Below, piece by piece: positions 1 to 7,199 of a stretch of DNA of 14,756 bases; position 1 is the first letter of the stretch, and every line of letters begins with the position of its first letter. The translations under genes and the position numbers were made by a program. Source of the stretch: UBA4416 sp044340865 (GTDB taxonomy: Bacteria; Bacteroidota; Bacteroidia; B-17B0; Aurantibacillaceae); NCBI GenBank assembly GCA_044340865.1, contig JBIISW010000053.1, forward strand, positions 1 through 14,756. Direction: 5' to 3'. The notes under the pieces are model-generated. The model did no database searches, was not told where the DNA came from, and was given only the letters and a program-made list of their open reading frames with translations.

Positions 1-1
1 C

Positions 2-613
2 ATACCTTATATTATATATGCAGAAGCAACTCCAAATCCTGCTTCCTTAAAATTTGTAGCTAATAAGATTTTAATTAACCAAAAAGGCGCTAGTGCAGAA
101 TATAAAAATAGTTCTGAAACTCAAACAGCTCCTATAGCGGCCAAACTGTTTCAATTTCCATTTGTAAAAACAGTTTTTATCTCTGCTAACTTTATTACAA
201 TTACAAAAGCGGATAACATTGATTGGGATGACATTACAATCGAATTGCGCAGTTTTATTACTGAATATTTAAATAATGGAAATTTAATTGTTACAGCTCT
301 TCCTAAACAAGAGGTGGCTATTGACAATACCTTTACAGAAACTAAAACTATTAGCACACAGCATAATGCGCCAACAAACGATGTAGAGGCTAAAATAATT
401 GAAATACTAGATCAATATATTCGTCCAGCAGTTGAACAAGATGGTGGTTTAATAACATTTAAAGATTTAAAAGAAGGTGTTGTAACCGTTCAAATGCGTG
501 GTGCGTGTAGTGGCTGTCCTAGTAGCACCATGACTCTTAAAGCTGGAATTGAAGCATTATTAAAACGTTTATTGCCAGATGCAGTAAAAGAAGTGGTTAG
601 TGAAGCTTTGTAA
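2..613 (+). CDS. Nfu/NifU-type iron-sulfur cluster carrier (5' end outside window)
   Basis: Scaffold or carrier protein that holds an Fe-S cluster and passes it to apo-enzymes in the cytoplasm. The frame is open from base 2, so the start lies upstream of the window; the in-frame TTG at 245 is not the real start. Base 2 onwards encodes the hallmark TPNPASLKF of the Nfu N-terminal domain, which runs to about base 300. After a linker of about 25 residues comes the C-terminal NifU domain (about bases 385-610), with EQDGG and the cluster-binding CxxC in GACSGCPSS (Cys codons at 506 and 515). The domain order is that of NfuA-like proteins, here with a non-degenerate Nfu_N domain as in eukaryotic NFU1 and many Bacteroidota. 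It is followed by a weak hairpin and then nadA, whose product needs a [4Fe-4S] cluster. The family call is secure; the client enzymes are unknown. Confidence 0.93.
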   Translation: MPYIIYAEATPNPASLKFVANKILINQKGASAEYKNSSETQTAPIAAKLFQFPFVKTVFISANFITITKADNIDWDDITIELRSFITEYLNNGNLIVTALPKQEVAIDNTFTETKTISTQHNAPTNDVEAKIIEILDQYIRPAVEQDGGLITFKDLKEGVVTVQMRGACSGCPSSTMTLKAGIEALLKRLLPDAVKEVVSEAL

Positions 614-640
614 ACTACCTTAGTTTAATCTTTCTTTTTT
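611..640 (+). terminator. Weak hairpin plus T-rich tract after the Nfu gene
   Basis: TAAACTA (611-617) pairs with TAGTTTA (621-627) around a 3-base loop, and a T-rich run follows. The stem begins at the stop codon and is entirely weak (only one G-C pair). It may act as an intrinsic terminator, but the predicted stability is low. Confidence 0.35.
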
Positions 641-1124
641 AAATAGGCTAATTATGTGTGAAACTAATAATCAACGTTAATTAACACTCATAAAAAAATT
701 GCTTGACAATGAGATACTTATAAACTCATGTAATTAACAATTTAGCCGTTTAAAAATAAAGTTTAGGTTAATAACTATCTATAAAAAAATCAAGGTTTGT
801 TAACATCAACTTTACTTATATAAAATTTACAGAACACAAAATTTACTTTTAAAAGTTTAATGGTGGTTTTTACAATTTTACACACATAAATAACAAGGTA
901 CTTTTTAAAAAAATTATGAAATCATAAAATAAACGCTGTATTGTTTATTACTCTATATTAAATTAATTTTCAATGCTTTATATTTATTATTAATGTTTGT
1001 CAAATGTTAATAGACTAATAACAAGTTATAAAACAACTAAATAAAGAATTAATTTTGCACCATACTAACAGCTTATATACTATACCTATAATTTTAAAAT
1101 TTTAAAAAATATAATTATTATAAT
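614..1124. other. 511 bp AT-rich intergenic region before nadA
   Basis: No open frame of any substance on either strand and no RNA gene that I recognise. It is very AT-rich. It holds the weak hairpin at its left end, a possible TTTG/TAAAATTTA promoter-like pair around 796-829, a better -7-like box at 1050-1057, and the self-complementary AATTTTAAAATT at 1090-1101 just ahead of nadA. The length is large for such a compact neighbourhood, so an undetected leader or small RNA is possible, but nothing in the sequence shows one. Confidence 0.6.
1050..1057 (+). promoter_or_regulatory. Candidate Bacteroidota -7 box for nadA
   Basis: TAATTTTG fits the Bacteroidota -7 consensus TAnnTTTG exactly and lies 67 bp before the nadA ATG. 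No convincing TTG of the -33 element sits 17-23 bp upstream, so this is a one-sided match in AT-rich DNA. If used, it would give a leader of roughly 60 nt. Confidence 0.35.
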
Positions 1125-2102
1125 ATGAATTTAGAAAAAGGTTACCTCGAAAAAAAAATTGATTCATCGCTTGATTTGTTCAAAGAAATTGCGCATCTTA
1201 AGAAAAGCAAGAATGCAATCATACTTGCTCACTACTATCAAAACTCTGATATTCAAGATATTGCAGATTATATTGGGGATAGTTTAGGGCTTGCTCAACA
1301 AGCAGAAAAAAGTAATGCAGACATCATTTTATTTGCTGGAGTACATTTTATGGCCGAAACAGCTAAAATTTTAAATCCAAAAACAAAAGTGTTAATTCCG
1401 GATTTAAATGCTGGTTGTTCTTTAGCTGATTCTTGTCCAACTGATGAATTTTTGGCTTTTAAAGCTGCTCACGCTGATCATATTGTGTTAACCTATGTAA
1501 ATTGTACTGCGGAGATAAAAGCGCTCTCAGATGTCATTGTAACGTCTACAAATGCAGTTCAAATTGTAGAATCATTTCCTAAAGATCAAAAAATTATTTT
1601 TGCACCAGATAAAAACTTAGGAGCTTACATAAATAAGATTACTGGTCGAAATATGGTCTTATGGAATGGTAGTTGTATGGTTCATGAGCTATTTAGTTTA
1701 GAAAAATTAGTAAAACTCAAAGCTCAACATTCAAAGGCTTTGGTATTAGCTCATCCTGAATGCGAAGCGGAAGTATTAGAATATGCTGATTTTATTGGAA
1801 GTACTAGTGCACTTTTAAATTTTAGTAAAACATCTACTGCACAAGAATTTATTGTTTTAACAGAAACAGGAATTATTCATCAAATGCAAAAGGCAAGTCC
1901 AACTAAAACGTTTATTCCAGCGCCACCAACTAATAATTGTGCTTGTAATGATTGTCCGTATATGAAATTAAATTCGTTAGAAAAAATTTATACAGCCTTA
2001 AAATATGAGCAACCAGAGTTATTAATGAGTGATGAATTAATAATAAAATCAAAAAAACCAATTGAAAAAATGTTAGCCTTATCTGCTAAATTTGGATTGT
2101 AA
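1125..2102 (+). CDS. nadA: Quinolinate synthase A (NadA)
   Basis: Condenses iminoaspartate with dihydroxyacetone phosphate to give quinolinate, the second step of de novo NAD synthesis, in the cytoplasm, using an oxygen-sensitive [4Fe-4S] cluster. Family landmarks appear in order: AHYYQ (35-39), GVHFMAETA (72-80), NAGCSLA (95-101), YVNCTAE (124-130), TSTNAV (140-145), APDKNLG (160-166), NGSCMVHE (181-188), HPEC (210-213), GSTS (225-228) and NNCACNDCPYM (270-280). Spacing against characterised NadA proteins points to Cys98, Cys184 and one of Cys272/274/277, most likely Cys277, as the three cluster ligands. At 325 residues it has normal family length. The ATG at 1125 is the only reasonable start. 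The partner nadB and the next gene nadC are not in the window. The Fe-S carrier gene upstream is a plausible but unproven functional neighbour. Confidence 0.97.
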   Translation: MNLEKGYLEKKIDSSLDLFKEIAHLKKSKNAIILAHYYQNSDIQDIADYIGDSLGLAQQAEKSNADIILFAGVHFMAETAKILNPKTKVLIPDLNAGCSLADSCPTDEFLAFKAAHADHIVLTYVNCTAEIKALSDVIVTSTNAVQIVESFPKDQKIIFAPDKNLGAYINKITGRNMVLWNGSCMVHELFSLEKLVKLKAQHSKALVLAHPECEAEVLEYADFIGSTSALLNFSKTSTAQEFIVLTETGIIHQMQKASPTKTFIPAPPTNNCACNDCPYMKLNSLEKIYTALKYEQPELLMSDELIIKSKKPIEKMLALSAKFGL

Positions 2103-2115
2103 TTAAATTTATTTT

Positions 2116-2145
2116 TTTGAAATATTAATGATAAATTTAAATTTT
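2116..2145 (+). promoter_or_regulatory. Candidate promoter for the MORN-kinase gene set
   Basis: TTTG at 2116-2119, an 18-base spacer, then TAAATTTT at 2138-2145, which matches TAnnTTTG at 7 of 8 positions. The geometry fits the Bacteroidota -33/-7 promoter. It would place the transcript start only about 8 nt before the TTG start codon at 2159. The surrounding DNA is so T/A-rich that chance matches are likely. Confidence 0.35.
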
Positions 2146-2158
2146 AAACTTCATACCA

Positions 2159-3817
2159 TTGTCAAAAAACTTCTTTATACTCTTCCTATTTAATTTCTTT
2201 TGTTTAGTTATTAAAAGTCAAGATATTAATCCTAATGGATATAATATTTTTTACTATGATAATGGTGTTAAATCATCTGAGGGAACGATGCGTGATGGAA
2301 AAGCAGATGGTTACTGGAAAAATTATTATAAAAACGGTTTATTGAAGATAGAAGGAAATCGTAAGAATTATGTTTTAGATAGTATTTGGAAGTTTTATTC
2401 TGATAATGGTAAAATTACAAAGGCAGTTAACTATTTAGATGGTAAAAAAAACGGCTATACTTTAAGTTATGATTCAAATCAACGAATTTCTGGTAAAGAA
2501 TTTTTTATAAATGATATTAAGCAAGGAAATTCTTTTTGGTATTACCCTTCTGGAAAAACAAAGCAGGTTACTCCCTATGTAAAAGGAAAGCCAGATGGTT
2601 ATGCGTATGAATTTTCAGAGGATTCCATTATTATTTCCATAATTAAGTATCAAGCTGGAATTTTAGCTAGCATAGAACGAATTAATAGAAAGGATTCACA
2701 AGGCAAAAAACAAGGAGTTTTTAAATCATTTCATGAAAACGGCACTCTAAAAGATGAAAAAAATTATAAGGATGATCTAATTGATGGTTATGTTAAAACG
2801 TTTGATAAAAAAGGTAATCTATTAATAACAGAGAAATTTAATAATGGAAAGTTAATTAATAATGCCCCAGAATTAGCTAAGCTAGATGTTTATAAAGACT
2901 ACTATGATGACGGAACTTTAAAATATGAAGGAGGCTATATCAACGAATTACCTGTTGGAATACATTATCATTATAAGCAAAAGTATGTGTGTGATTCATT
3001 ACCAGTTGCTAGAGATGATACAAGTACAGTAATGATTAAAAAGAAAATTTGTTTAAATAGAGCGGTGCCTGATTCTGCAATTATGTTTAATGAAGGGTTT
3101 AAAGTAGAGTATGGGCCAGTTGATAGTTTAAGAAATAAAATTGGAGTGTGGATTGAATATCATACAAGTGGAGAATTTAAAGCAAAGGGGTTATATGCTA
3201 ATGATAAAAGGATAGGAGAATGGGAATTTTTTTATCCAAATTCTAAATTAGAACAAAAAGGAAAATTTGATAAGAGAGGAAGATTGCAAGGTGATTGGAA
3301 ATGGTTTTATGAAAATGGTTCTCTGTTAAGAGAAGAAATATATTTAGATAATTTAAGAAATGGCATAATGATTGAGTATACTGAAGATGGTAAAATAATT
3401 ACTAAAGGTGAGTATATAGATGATTTAAAAGAAGGTCTTTGGTTTTATGAAACACCAGAATATAAAGAATTAGGGAAGTATGTGAATGATAAGCCTGATA
3501 GTTTATGGAAACAATTTTATATGCCAAAAGAAAAAATTAAGTTTGAAGGAAACTATGTAAATGGCGATGAAGAAGGTAAACATATATTTTATTATCAAAA
3601 CGGAAGAAAAATGACGGAAGGTTTTTATAGTGGTGGTTTGAAACAAAATGATTGGAAATTTTATGACGAAGCGGGATATAATTATTTAACTATCTTTTAT
3701 GAAAATGATATAGAAATAAAATTTCAAGGCATAAAAATCAAACCCACTTTTGAAGAAAGTCTAAGAGATTATTCAACGATAAAAAACACGCAAAAAACAA
3801 TAAAACTAGATAAGTAA
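2159..3817 (+). CDS. Secreted MORN-repeat (YwqK-like) protein
   Basis: Predicted exported protein of 552 residues. Residues 1-21 form a signal peptide: SKN, a hydrophobic run rich in Phe and Leu, then KSQ before the mature DINPNG. The rest is a string of roughly 20-24-residue repeats of the MORN_2/YwqK type with cores such as FYYDNG, GYWKNYYKNG, GVFKSFHENG, GEWEFFYPN, GDWKWFYENG and GKHIFYYQNG, filling about 29-510. The start is the TTG at 2159: no in-frame ATG exists between it and the upstream stop at 2138, and the first internal ATG (residue 44) would delete the signal peptide. Databases often label such proteins 'YwqK family antitoxin', but nothing here suggests a toxin pair. The repeats probably form an extended beta-sheet surface. 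The kinase gene follows after 16 bp, so co-transcription is likely. Molecular role unknown. Confidence 0.85.
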   Translation: MSKNFFILFLFNFFCLVIKSQDINPNGYNIFYYDNGVKSSEGTMRDGKADGYWKNYYKNGLLKIEGNRKNYVLDSIWKFYSDNGKITKAVNYLDGKKNGYTLSYDSNQRISGKEFFINDIKQGNSFWYYPSGKTKQVTPYVKGKPDGYAYEFSEDSIIISIIKYQAGILASIERINRKDSQGKKQGVFKSFHENGTLKDEKNYKDDLIDGYVKTFDKKGNLLITEKFNNGKLINNAPELAKLDVYKDYYDDGTLKYEGGYINELPVGIHYHYKQKYVCDSLPVARDDTSTVMIKKKICLNRAVPDSAIMFNEGFKVEYGPVDSLRNKIGVWIEYHTSGEFKAKGLYANDKRIGEWEFFYPNSKLEQKGKFDKRGRLQGDWKWFYENGSLLREEIYLDNLRNGIMIEYTEDGKIITKGEYIDDLKEGLWFYETPEYKELGKYVNDKPDSLWKQFYMPKEKIKFEGNYVNGDEEGKHIFYYQNGRKMTEGFYSGGLKQNDWKFYDEAGYNYLTIFYENDIEIKFQGIKIKPTFEESLRDYSTIKNTQKTIKLDK

Positions 3818-3833
3818 TTTTCAAAAGTTCCTA

Positions 3834-5678
3834 ATGAATAATCAAACAACGATACAACTTGAAATGGATGCGAACATAGTATCTACGCTTCAAATTTTAC
3901 CAGTTGCAGCATTAATTTATAATGGCGAAACCTGTGTATACGCAAATGGTGCGGCAATTAATTTATTTGAAGACGACGATTCATTTACTATGCTGTCAAG
4001 TAAAGCATATACAGATTTGTTTATTAACGATCACAAATCTTTGATTACGGAACGCCTTAATAGTCTTACTCATAAAGAAACAGAAGAATTAGTTTCTGTA
4101 AATATCATCACAAAGAATAACACAGATATTGAAGTTAATGTAGTAATGCGGTCTATTGTTTTTAATAATAAACCATCTGTTTTATCAATTATAACCAATA
4201 TTTCGGCTGAGAAAAAATTAGAAGATGAATCATTACGGGCAAGATTAGCTGAAAAAAACAATGATATTTTAGTAAAAGTAATTAGAGAAAGAAACGCTGT
4301 TCAGGCAAAACTGAATACAATTTTTAATACATCAAGTCATTTAATTTGGACTGTTGATTGTAATTATAAATTGTCATCTTTTAATGAGAATTACCAAAAC
4401 GTTCTGAATGATTTTTATGGAGCTAAAATAGAAAAGGGAAACGACTATAAATTGCTTTACCAATCAATTTTAAAAGAGGAAGAATATAGCTTTTGGATTG
4501 ATAAGTTTAAATTGGCTTTTAAGGGTAAAAACATTGTATTTGAAACTCGTCAACTCGTTAAATCTAATGGCACGTTGTATCGTGAAGTTTTTTTAAATCC
4601 AACGTTTGATGTTAATCAACATGTAGTTGAAGTTGTTGCTATTTCTCATGATATAACAGAAAGAAAAGTTAATGAGTTAAAGGCTTTAGAACAATCAGCT
4701 CAGTTAAATGCCATATTTGAAAGTGGAGATCAATTAATGTGGACGGTTTCTAAAACAAAAACTTTAACCTCATTCAACCAAAATTATTCAAATGCCGTTA
4801 GTGAGCTATATAATTATACTCCAACAATAATTAGTCATTCTGAAAACGATATAAATGCGATAGATCCTTTTTGGAACGACAGTTATCAGGATGCTTTTAA
4901 AGGAAAAAAGGTGGAGTTTTTTTTAGAAAAAAACACACTCAAAGGAGAGTCGATTATTAGACAAATCATTTTAAGTCCAATAAAAGATTTAGAAAATAAT
5001 ATCATTGAAGTTTCAGGAATTGCATTTGATATTACTAAAAACAAGAAAAACGAAGAAAAAATTTCGCAATCCTTAAAAGAAAAAGAAATATTATTAAAAG
5101 AGGTTCATCATCGTGTAAAAAATAATATGCAGGTTATTTCTAGCATTTTAAATTTACAATCCTCTTACGTTACCGACGAATATGCGCTATCTCTGCTAAA
5201 AGAATGTCAAAATAGGATAAAATCGATGGCTTACATTCATGAGAGTTTATATCAAACCAAGAACTTTGAAGGTGTTAATTTTACAGAGTATTTAAGCACT
5301 TTAAGCAAGAACTTAATCCACACTTATTCTGTAAATTCAAAGAAAGTAAAACTCGTTTTAAATCTATCTGATTTGTTCTTAAACCTTGACTTATCAATTC
5401 CCTGTGGATTAATTATTAACGAAATTATATCAAATTCGTTAAAATATGCATTTACTAATAGAATGGATGGAATAATCTTTGTAAATTTAGCAATTGAAAA
5501 AGAAATTGTTCGAATTGAGGTTGGTGATAATGGTGTAGGAATTCCTGCGCATGTTGATATAAAACAAACACAAACGTTGGGATTGCAGTTGGTAGACACT
5601 TTAATTGAACAGATAGACGGAACTTTAGAATTGGACAGAACAAATGGAACTAAATTTATTATAAAATTTAAAATTTAA
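3834..5678 (+). CDS. Soluble triple-PAS sensor histidine kinase (HisKA_2 type)
   Basis: Cytoplasmic sensor kinase of 614 residues with no membrane segment or signal peptide. Order: PAS-like domain 1 (about 12-130), a helical linker (about 130-158), PAS 2 (about 158-282, ending HDITERK), PAS 3 (about 288-407, ending FDITKNK), a short coiled linker, a HisKA_2 dimerisation/phosphoacceptor domain from about 417, and a C-terminal HATPase. The phosphoacceptor is in EVHHRVKNN (His425/His426). ATP-site boxes are seen as NEIISN (Asn529, Asn534), DNGVGIP (565-571) and LGLQL (582-586). PAS 2 and PAS 3 share IF-x(5)-L-[IM]-WTV and SFN-x-NY, indicating an internal duplication. The response regulator starts 3 bp after the stop, so it is the obvious phosphotransfer partner. 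The stimulus is unknown; no heme or flavin residues can be assigned by eye. Confidence 0.93.
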   Translation: MNNQTTIQLEMDANIVSTLQILPVAALIYNGETCVYANGAAINLFEDDDSFTMLSSKAYTDLFINDHKSLITERLNSLTHKETEELVSVNIITKNNTDIEVNVVMRSIVFNNKPSVLSIITNISAEKKLEDESLRARLAEKNNDILVKVIRERNAVQAKLNTIFNTSSHLIWTVDCNYKLSSFNENYQNVLNDFYGAKIEKGNDYKLLYQSILKEEEYSFWIDKFKLAFKGKNIVFETRQLVKSNGTLYREVFLNPTFDVNQHVVEVVAISHDITERKVNELKALEQSAQLNAIFESGDQLMWTVSKTKTLTSFNQNYSNAVSELYNYTPTIISHSENDINAIDPFWNDSYQDAFKGKKVEFFLEKNTLKGESIIRQIILSPIKDLENNIIEVSGIAFDITKNKKNEEKISQSLKEKEILLKEVHHRVKNNMQVISSILNLQSSYVTDEYALSLLKECQNRIKSMAYIHESLYQTKNFEGVNFTEYLSTLSKNLIHTYSVNSKKVKLVLNLSDLFLNLDLSIPCGLIINEIISNSLKYAFTNRMDGIIFVNLAIEKEIVRIEVGDNGVGIPAHVDIKQTQTLGLQLVDTLIEQIDGTLELDRTNGTKFIIKFKI

Positions 5679-5681
5679 AAA

Positions 5682-6443
5682 ATGGAAAACACGACGAGCG
5701 TTTATATTGTAGAAGACGAAAGCATTGTTGCAAAAGACATACAAAATAGTTTAAGAAAATTAGGCTACAATGTTCTTGGAATAAGTAATAATGGTGCCGA
5801 TGCAATTAAACAAATTGTTGAATTAGAGCCAGACATTGTTTTAATGGATATCATGATTAAAGGACCATTAACGGGTATTGATGTGGCTGAAAAAATAAAA
5901 AAAGAATACAATATACCAAGTATTTTTTTAACTGCTTACGCAGACGAGAGCACTCTATCAAAGGCAAAAATTACTGAACCTTACGGGTATATCTTAAAAC
6001 CATTTAAGGAAGTTGATTTACAGTCTAGTATTGAAATGGCTGTTTATAAGCATAAAAAAGATTCTGAGGTAGTAAAAGAGCGTGACTTTTTATATTCACT
6101 TGTAGATAATAAAGAAGATTCATCTAGAGATATTTTATTTGTAAAATCGAATAGTCGTTTGGTTAAGTTAAACACTAGTGAAATTTTCTTTGTTGAAGCG
6201 CTTAAAGATTATGTTGTGCTTAACGCTCGTTATGCCCGTTATACAATACACTCAACGATGAAGGATATTGAAAAGAAATTAGATAATGGAGATTTTATTC
6301 GTGTTCACCGTTCGTTTATTGTACGCATTGATAAAATTCAAACTATCGAAAATCATACGGTTGTTTTAGAAGAAATAAAAAAAGTAATTCCAATCGGCGG
6401 TTCTTATAGAGAAGAATTATTGAAAAGGATTAATCTAATTTAA
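5682..6443 (+). CDS. LytTR-family response regulator
   Basis: Two-domain transcription factor of 253 residues. The receiver domain (about 5-120) has the acidic pair Glu11-Asp12, phosphoacceptor Asp56 in VLMDIMI, Thr84 in FLTAYAD and Lys106 in ILKPF. After a linker, residues about 150-250 form a LytTR DNA-binding domain with the typical FFVEALKDYVVL and FIRVHRSFIV strands. It starts 3 bp after the kinase stop codon, arguing for translational coupling and a cognate pair. LytTR regulators usually bind direct repeats upstream of genes for surface, secreted or regulatory products, so the flanking secreted proteins are reasonable but unproven targets. The receiver looks catalytically complete. Confidence 0.95.
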   Translation: MENTTSVYIVEDESIVAKDIQNSLRKLGYNVLGISNNGADAIKQIVELEPDIVLMDIMIKGPLTGIDVAEKIKKEYNIPSIFLTAYADESTLSKAKITEPYGYILKPFKEVDLQSSIEMAVYKHKKDSEVVKERDFLYSLVDNKEDSSRDILFVKSNSRLVKLNTSEIFFVEALKDYVVLNARYARYTIHSTMKDIEKKLDNGDFIRVHRSFIVRIDKIQTIENHTVVLEEIKKVIPIGGSYREELLKRINLI

Positions 6444-6445
6444 GC

Positions 6446-7174
6446 GTGCATAAATGTTTTGTTTTAATTTTACTTTCAATTAATCTTTTTTCTCAAAAAA
6501 GTAAAATTTTAATAAACAATAATATCAAACACAATTATCCTTTAGGTAGAGTTTATATTATTGAAAAACCTTTCGATACATCAAAATTACTGTTTGCTGG
6601 CGAAGTTTCCATTGAAACAGGAACGCGATGTGATAGAATTCAAGCATCATTGCAGAGATTAGAGTTTCGGTGTAAAGAAATTTCATCTAATTCTTATAAG
6701 TTAAAATCTTATCAAATAGTAGATACTACTTTGTCAATGATTTTTAGCTGTTACTTTATTAATGAAGTTCAGGCACAACAAATGAAGTTGCAAAAAGTAA
6801 ATAAACAACTATTTATTTTACACAGTTCGTATGATACTTTGGTTAGAAAAATAGTAATAAATGGAAAAACAGTTTCTTTGTACCAAGACTCCATTATTAG
6901 TATAAGTGTTCAAAATAAATGTAATCTTATTTTAAAAACGGCTCAAGAAAGTGAACAGCCAATAAATAAAAAATTAAACGCAGATAAAGAAGCTATGTTT
7001 ATTTATATTGGTTTTAAAAAGAATTATTTTTACGGAGCAATTCCTGTTGCGGCCTGGTATTTAACTAATAAATTTATTCTACACACTTTTGAAACTTTTT
7101 ATGATTTGGATTATAATACAGGAAGGTTACTTCTTGACCTTTTCCCAATTGCTAAAGAAATTTCTATTCCTTAG
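6446..7174 (+). CDS. Putative secreted protein of unknown function
   Basis: I do not recognise a family. The 242-residue product begins with a short signal peptide (HKCFVLILLSINLFSQ, about 1-17) of the kind common in Bacteroidota, and the mature part is a mixed, beta-rich sequence without repeats or clear catalytic motif. The GTG at 6446 is preferred because it gives the complete signal peptide and lies 2 bp after the regulator's stop codon; the nearby ATG at 6454 is out of frame. Position at the end of the MORN-kinase-regulator set suggests co-expression and an envelope role linked to that signalling pathway. A hydrophobic aromatic patch (YFYGAIPVAAWYL, about residues 194-206) is too polar at its edges to call a membrane segment. 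Confidence 0.7.
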   Translation: MHKCFVLILLSINLFSQKSKILINNNIKHNYPLGRVYIIEKPFDTSKLLFAGEVSIETGTRCDRIQASLQRLEFRCKEISSNSYKLKSYQIVDTTLSMIFSCYFINEVQAQQMKLQKVNKQLFILHSSYDTLVRKIVINGKTVSLYQDSIISISVQNKCNLILKTAQESEQPINKKLNADKEAMFIYIGFKKNYFYGAIPVAAWYLTNKFILHTFETFYDLDYNTGRLLLDLFPIAKEISIP

Positions 7175-7184
7175 TTTTTAATTC

Positions 7185-7192
7185 TAAATTTG
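7185..7192 (+). promoter_or_regulatory. Candidate -7 box directly before mnmG
   Basis: TAAATTTG is an exact match to the Bacteroidota -7 consensus TAnnTTTG and ends only 7 bp before the mnmG ATG at 7200, so a transcript from it would be leaderless or nearly so. No TTG of a -33 element is at the expected distance. It could let mnmG be transcribed apart from the signalling genes upstream. Confidence 0.45.
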
Positions 7193-7199
7193 CAGTCTA

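Noticed and set aside
703..724. TTGACA followed by TATAAA, resembling a sigma-70 promoter
   Set aside because: The spacer is only 10 bases, far from the required 16-18, and Bacteroidota use a different promoter consensus.
1086..1124. Runs such as AATTTTAAAATT before nadA as an operator
   Set aside because: Self-complementary A/T runs are expected by chance in DNA this AT-rich, and no regulator-specific bases are present.
2159..3817. Antitoxin of a toxin-antitoxin pair, as the YwqK name suggests
   Set aside because: The protein is large, carries a signal peptide and has no small toxin gene beside it; the label reflects repeat similarity only.
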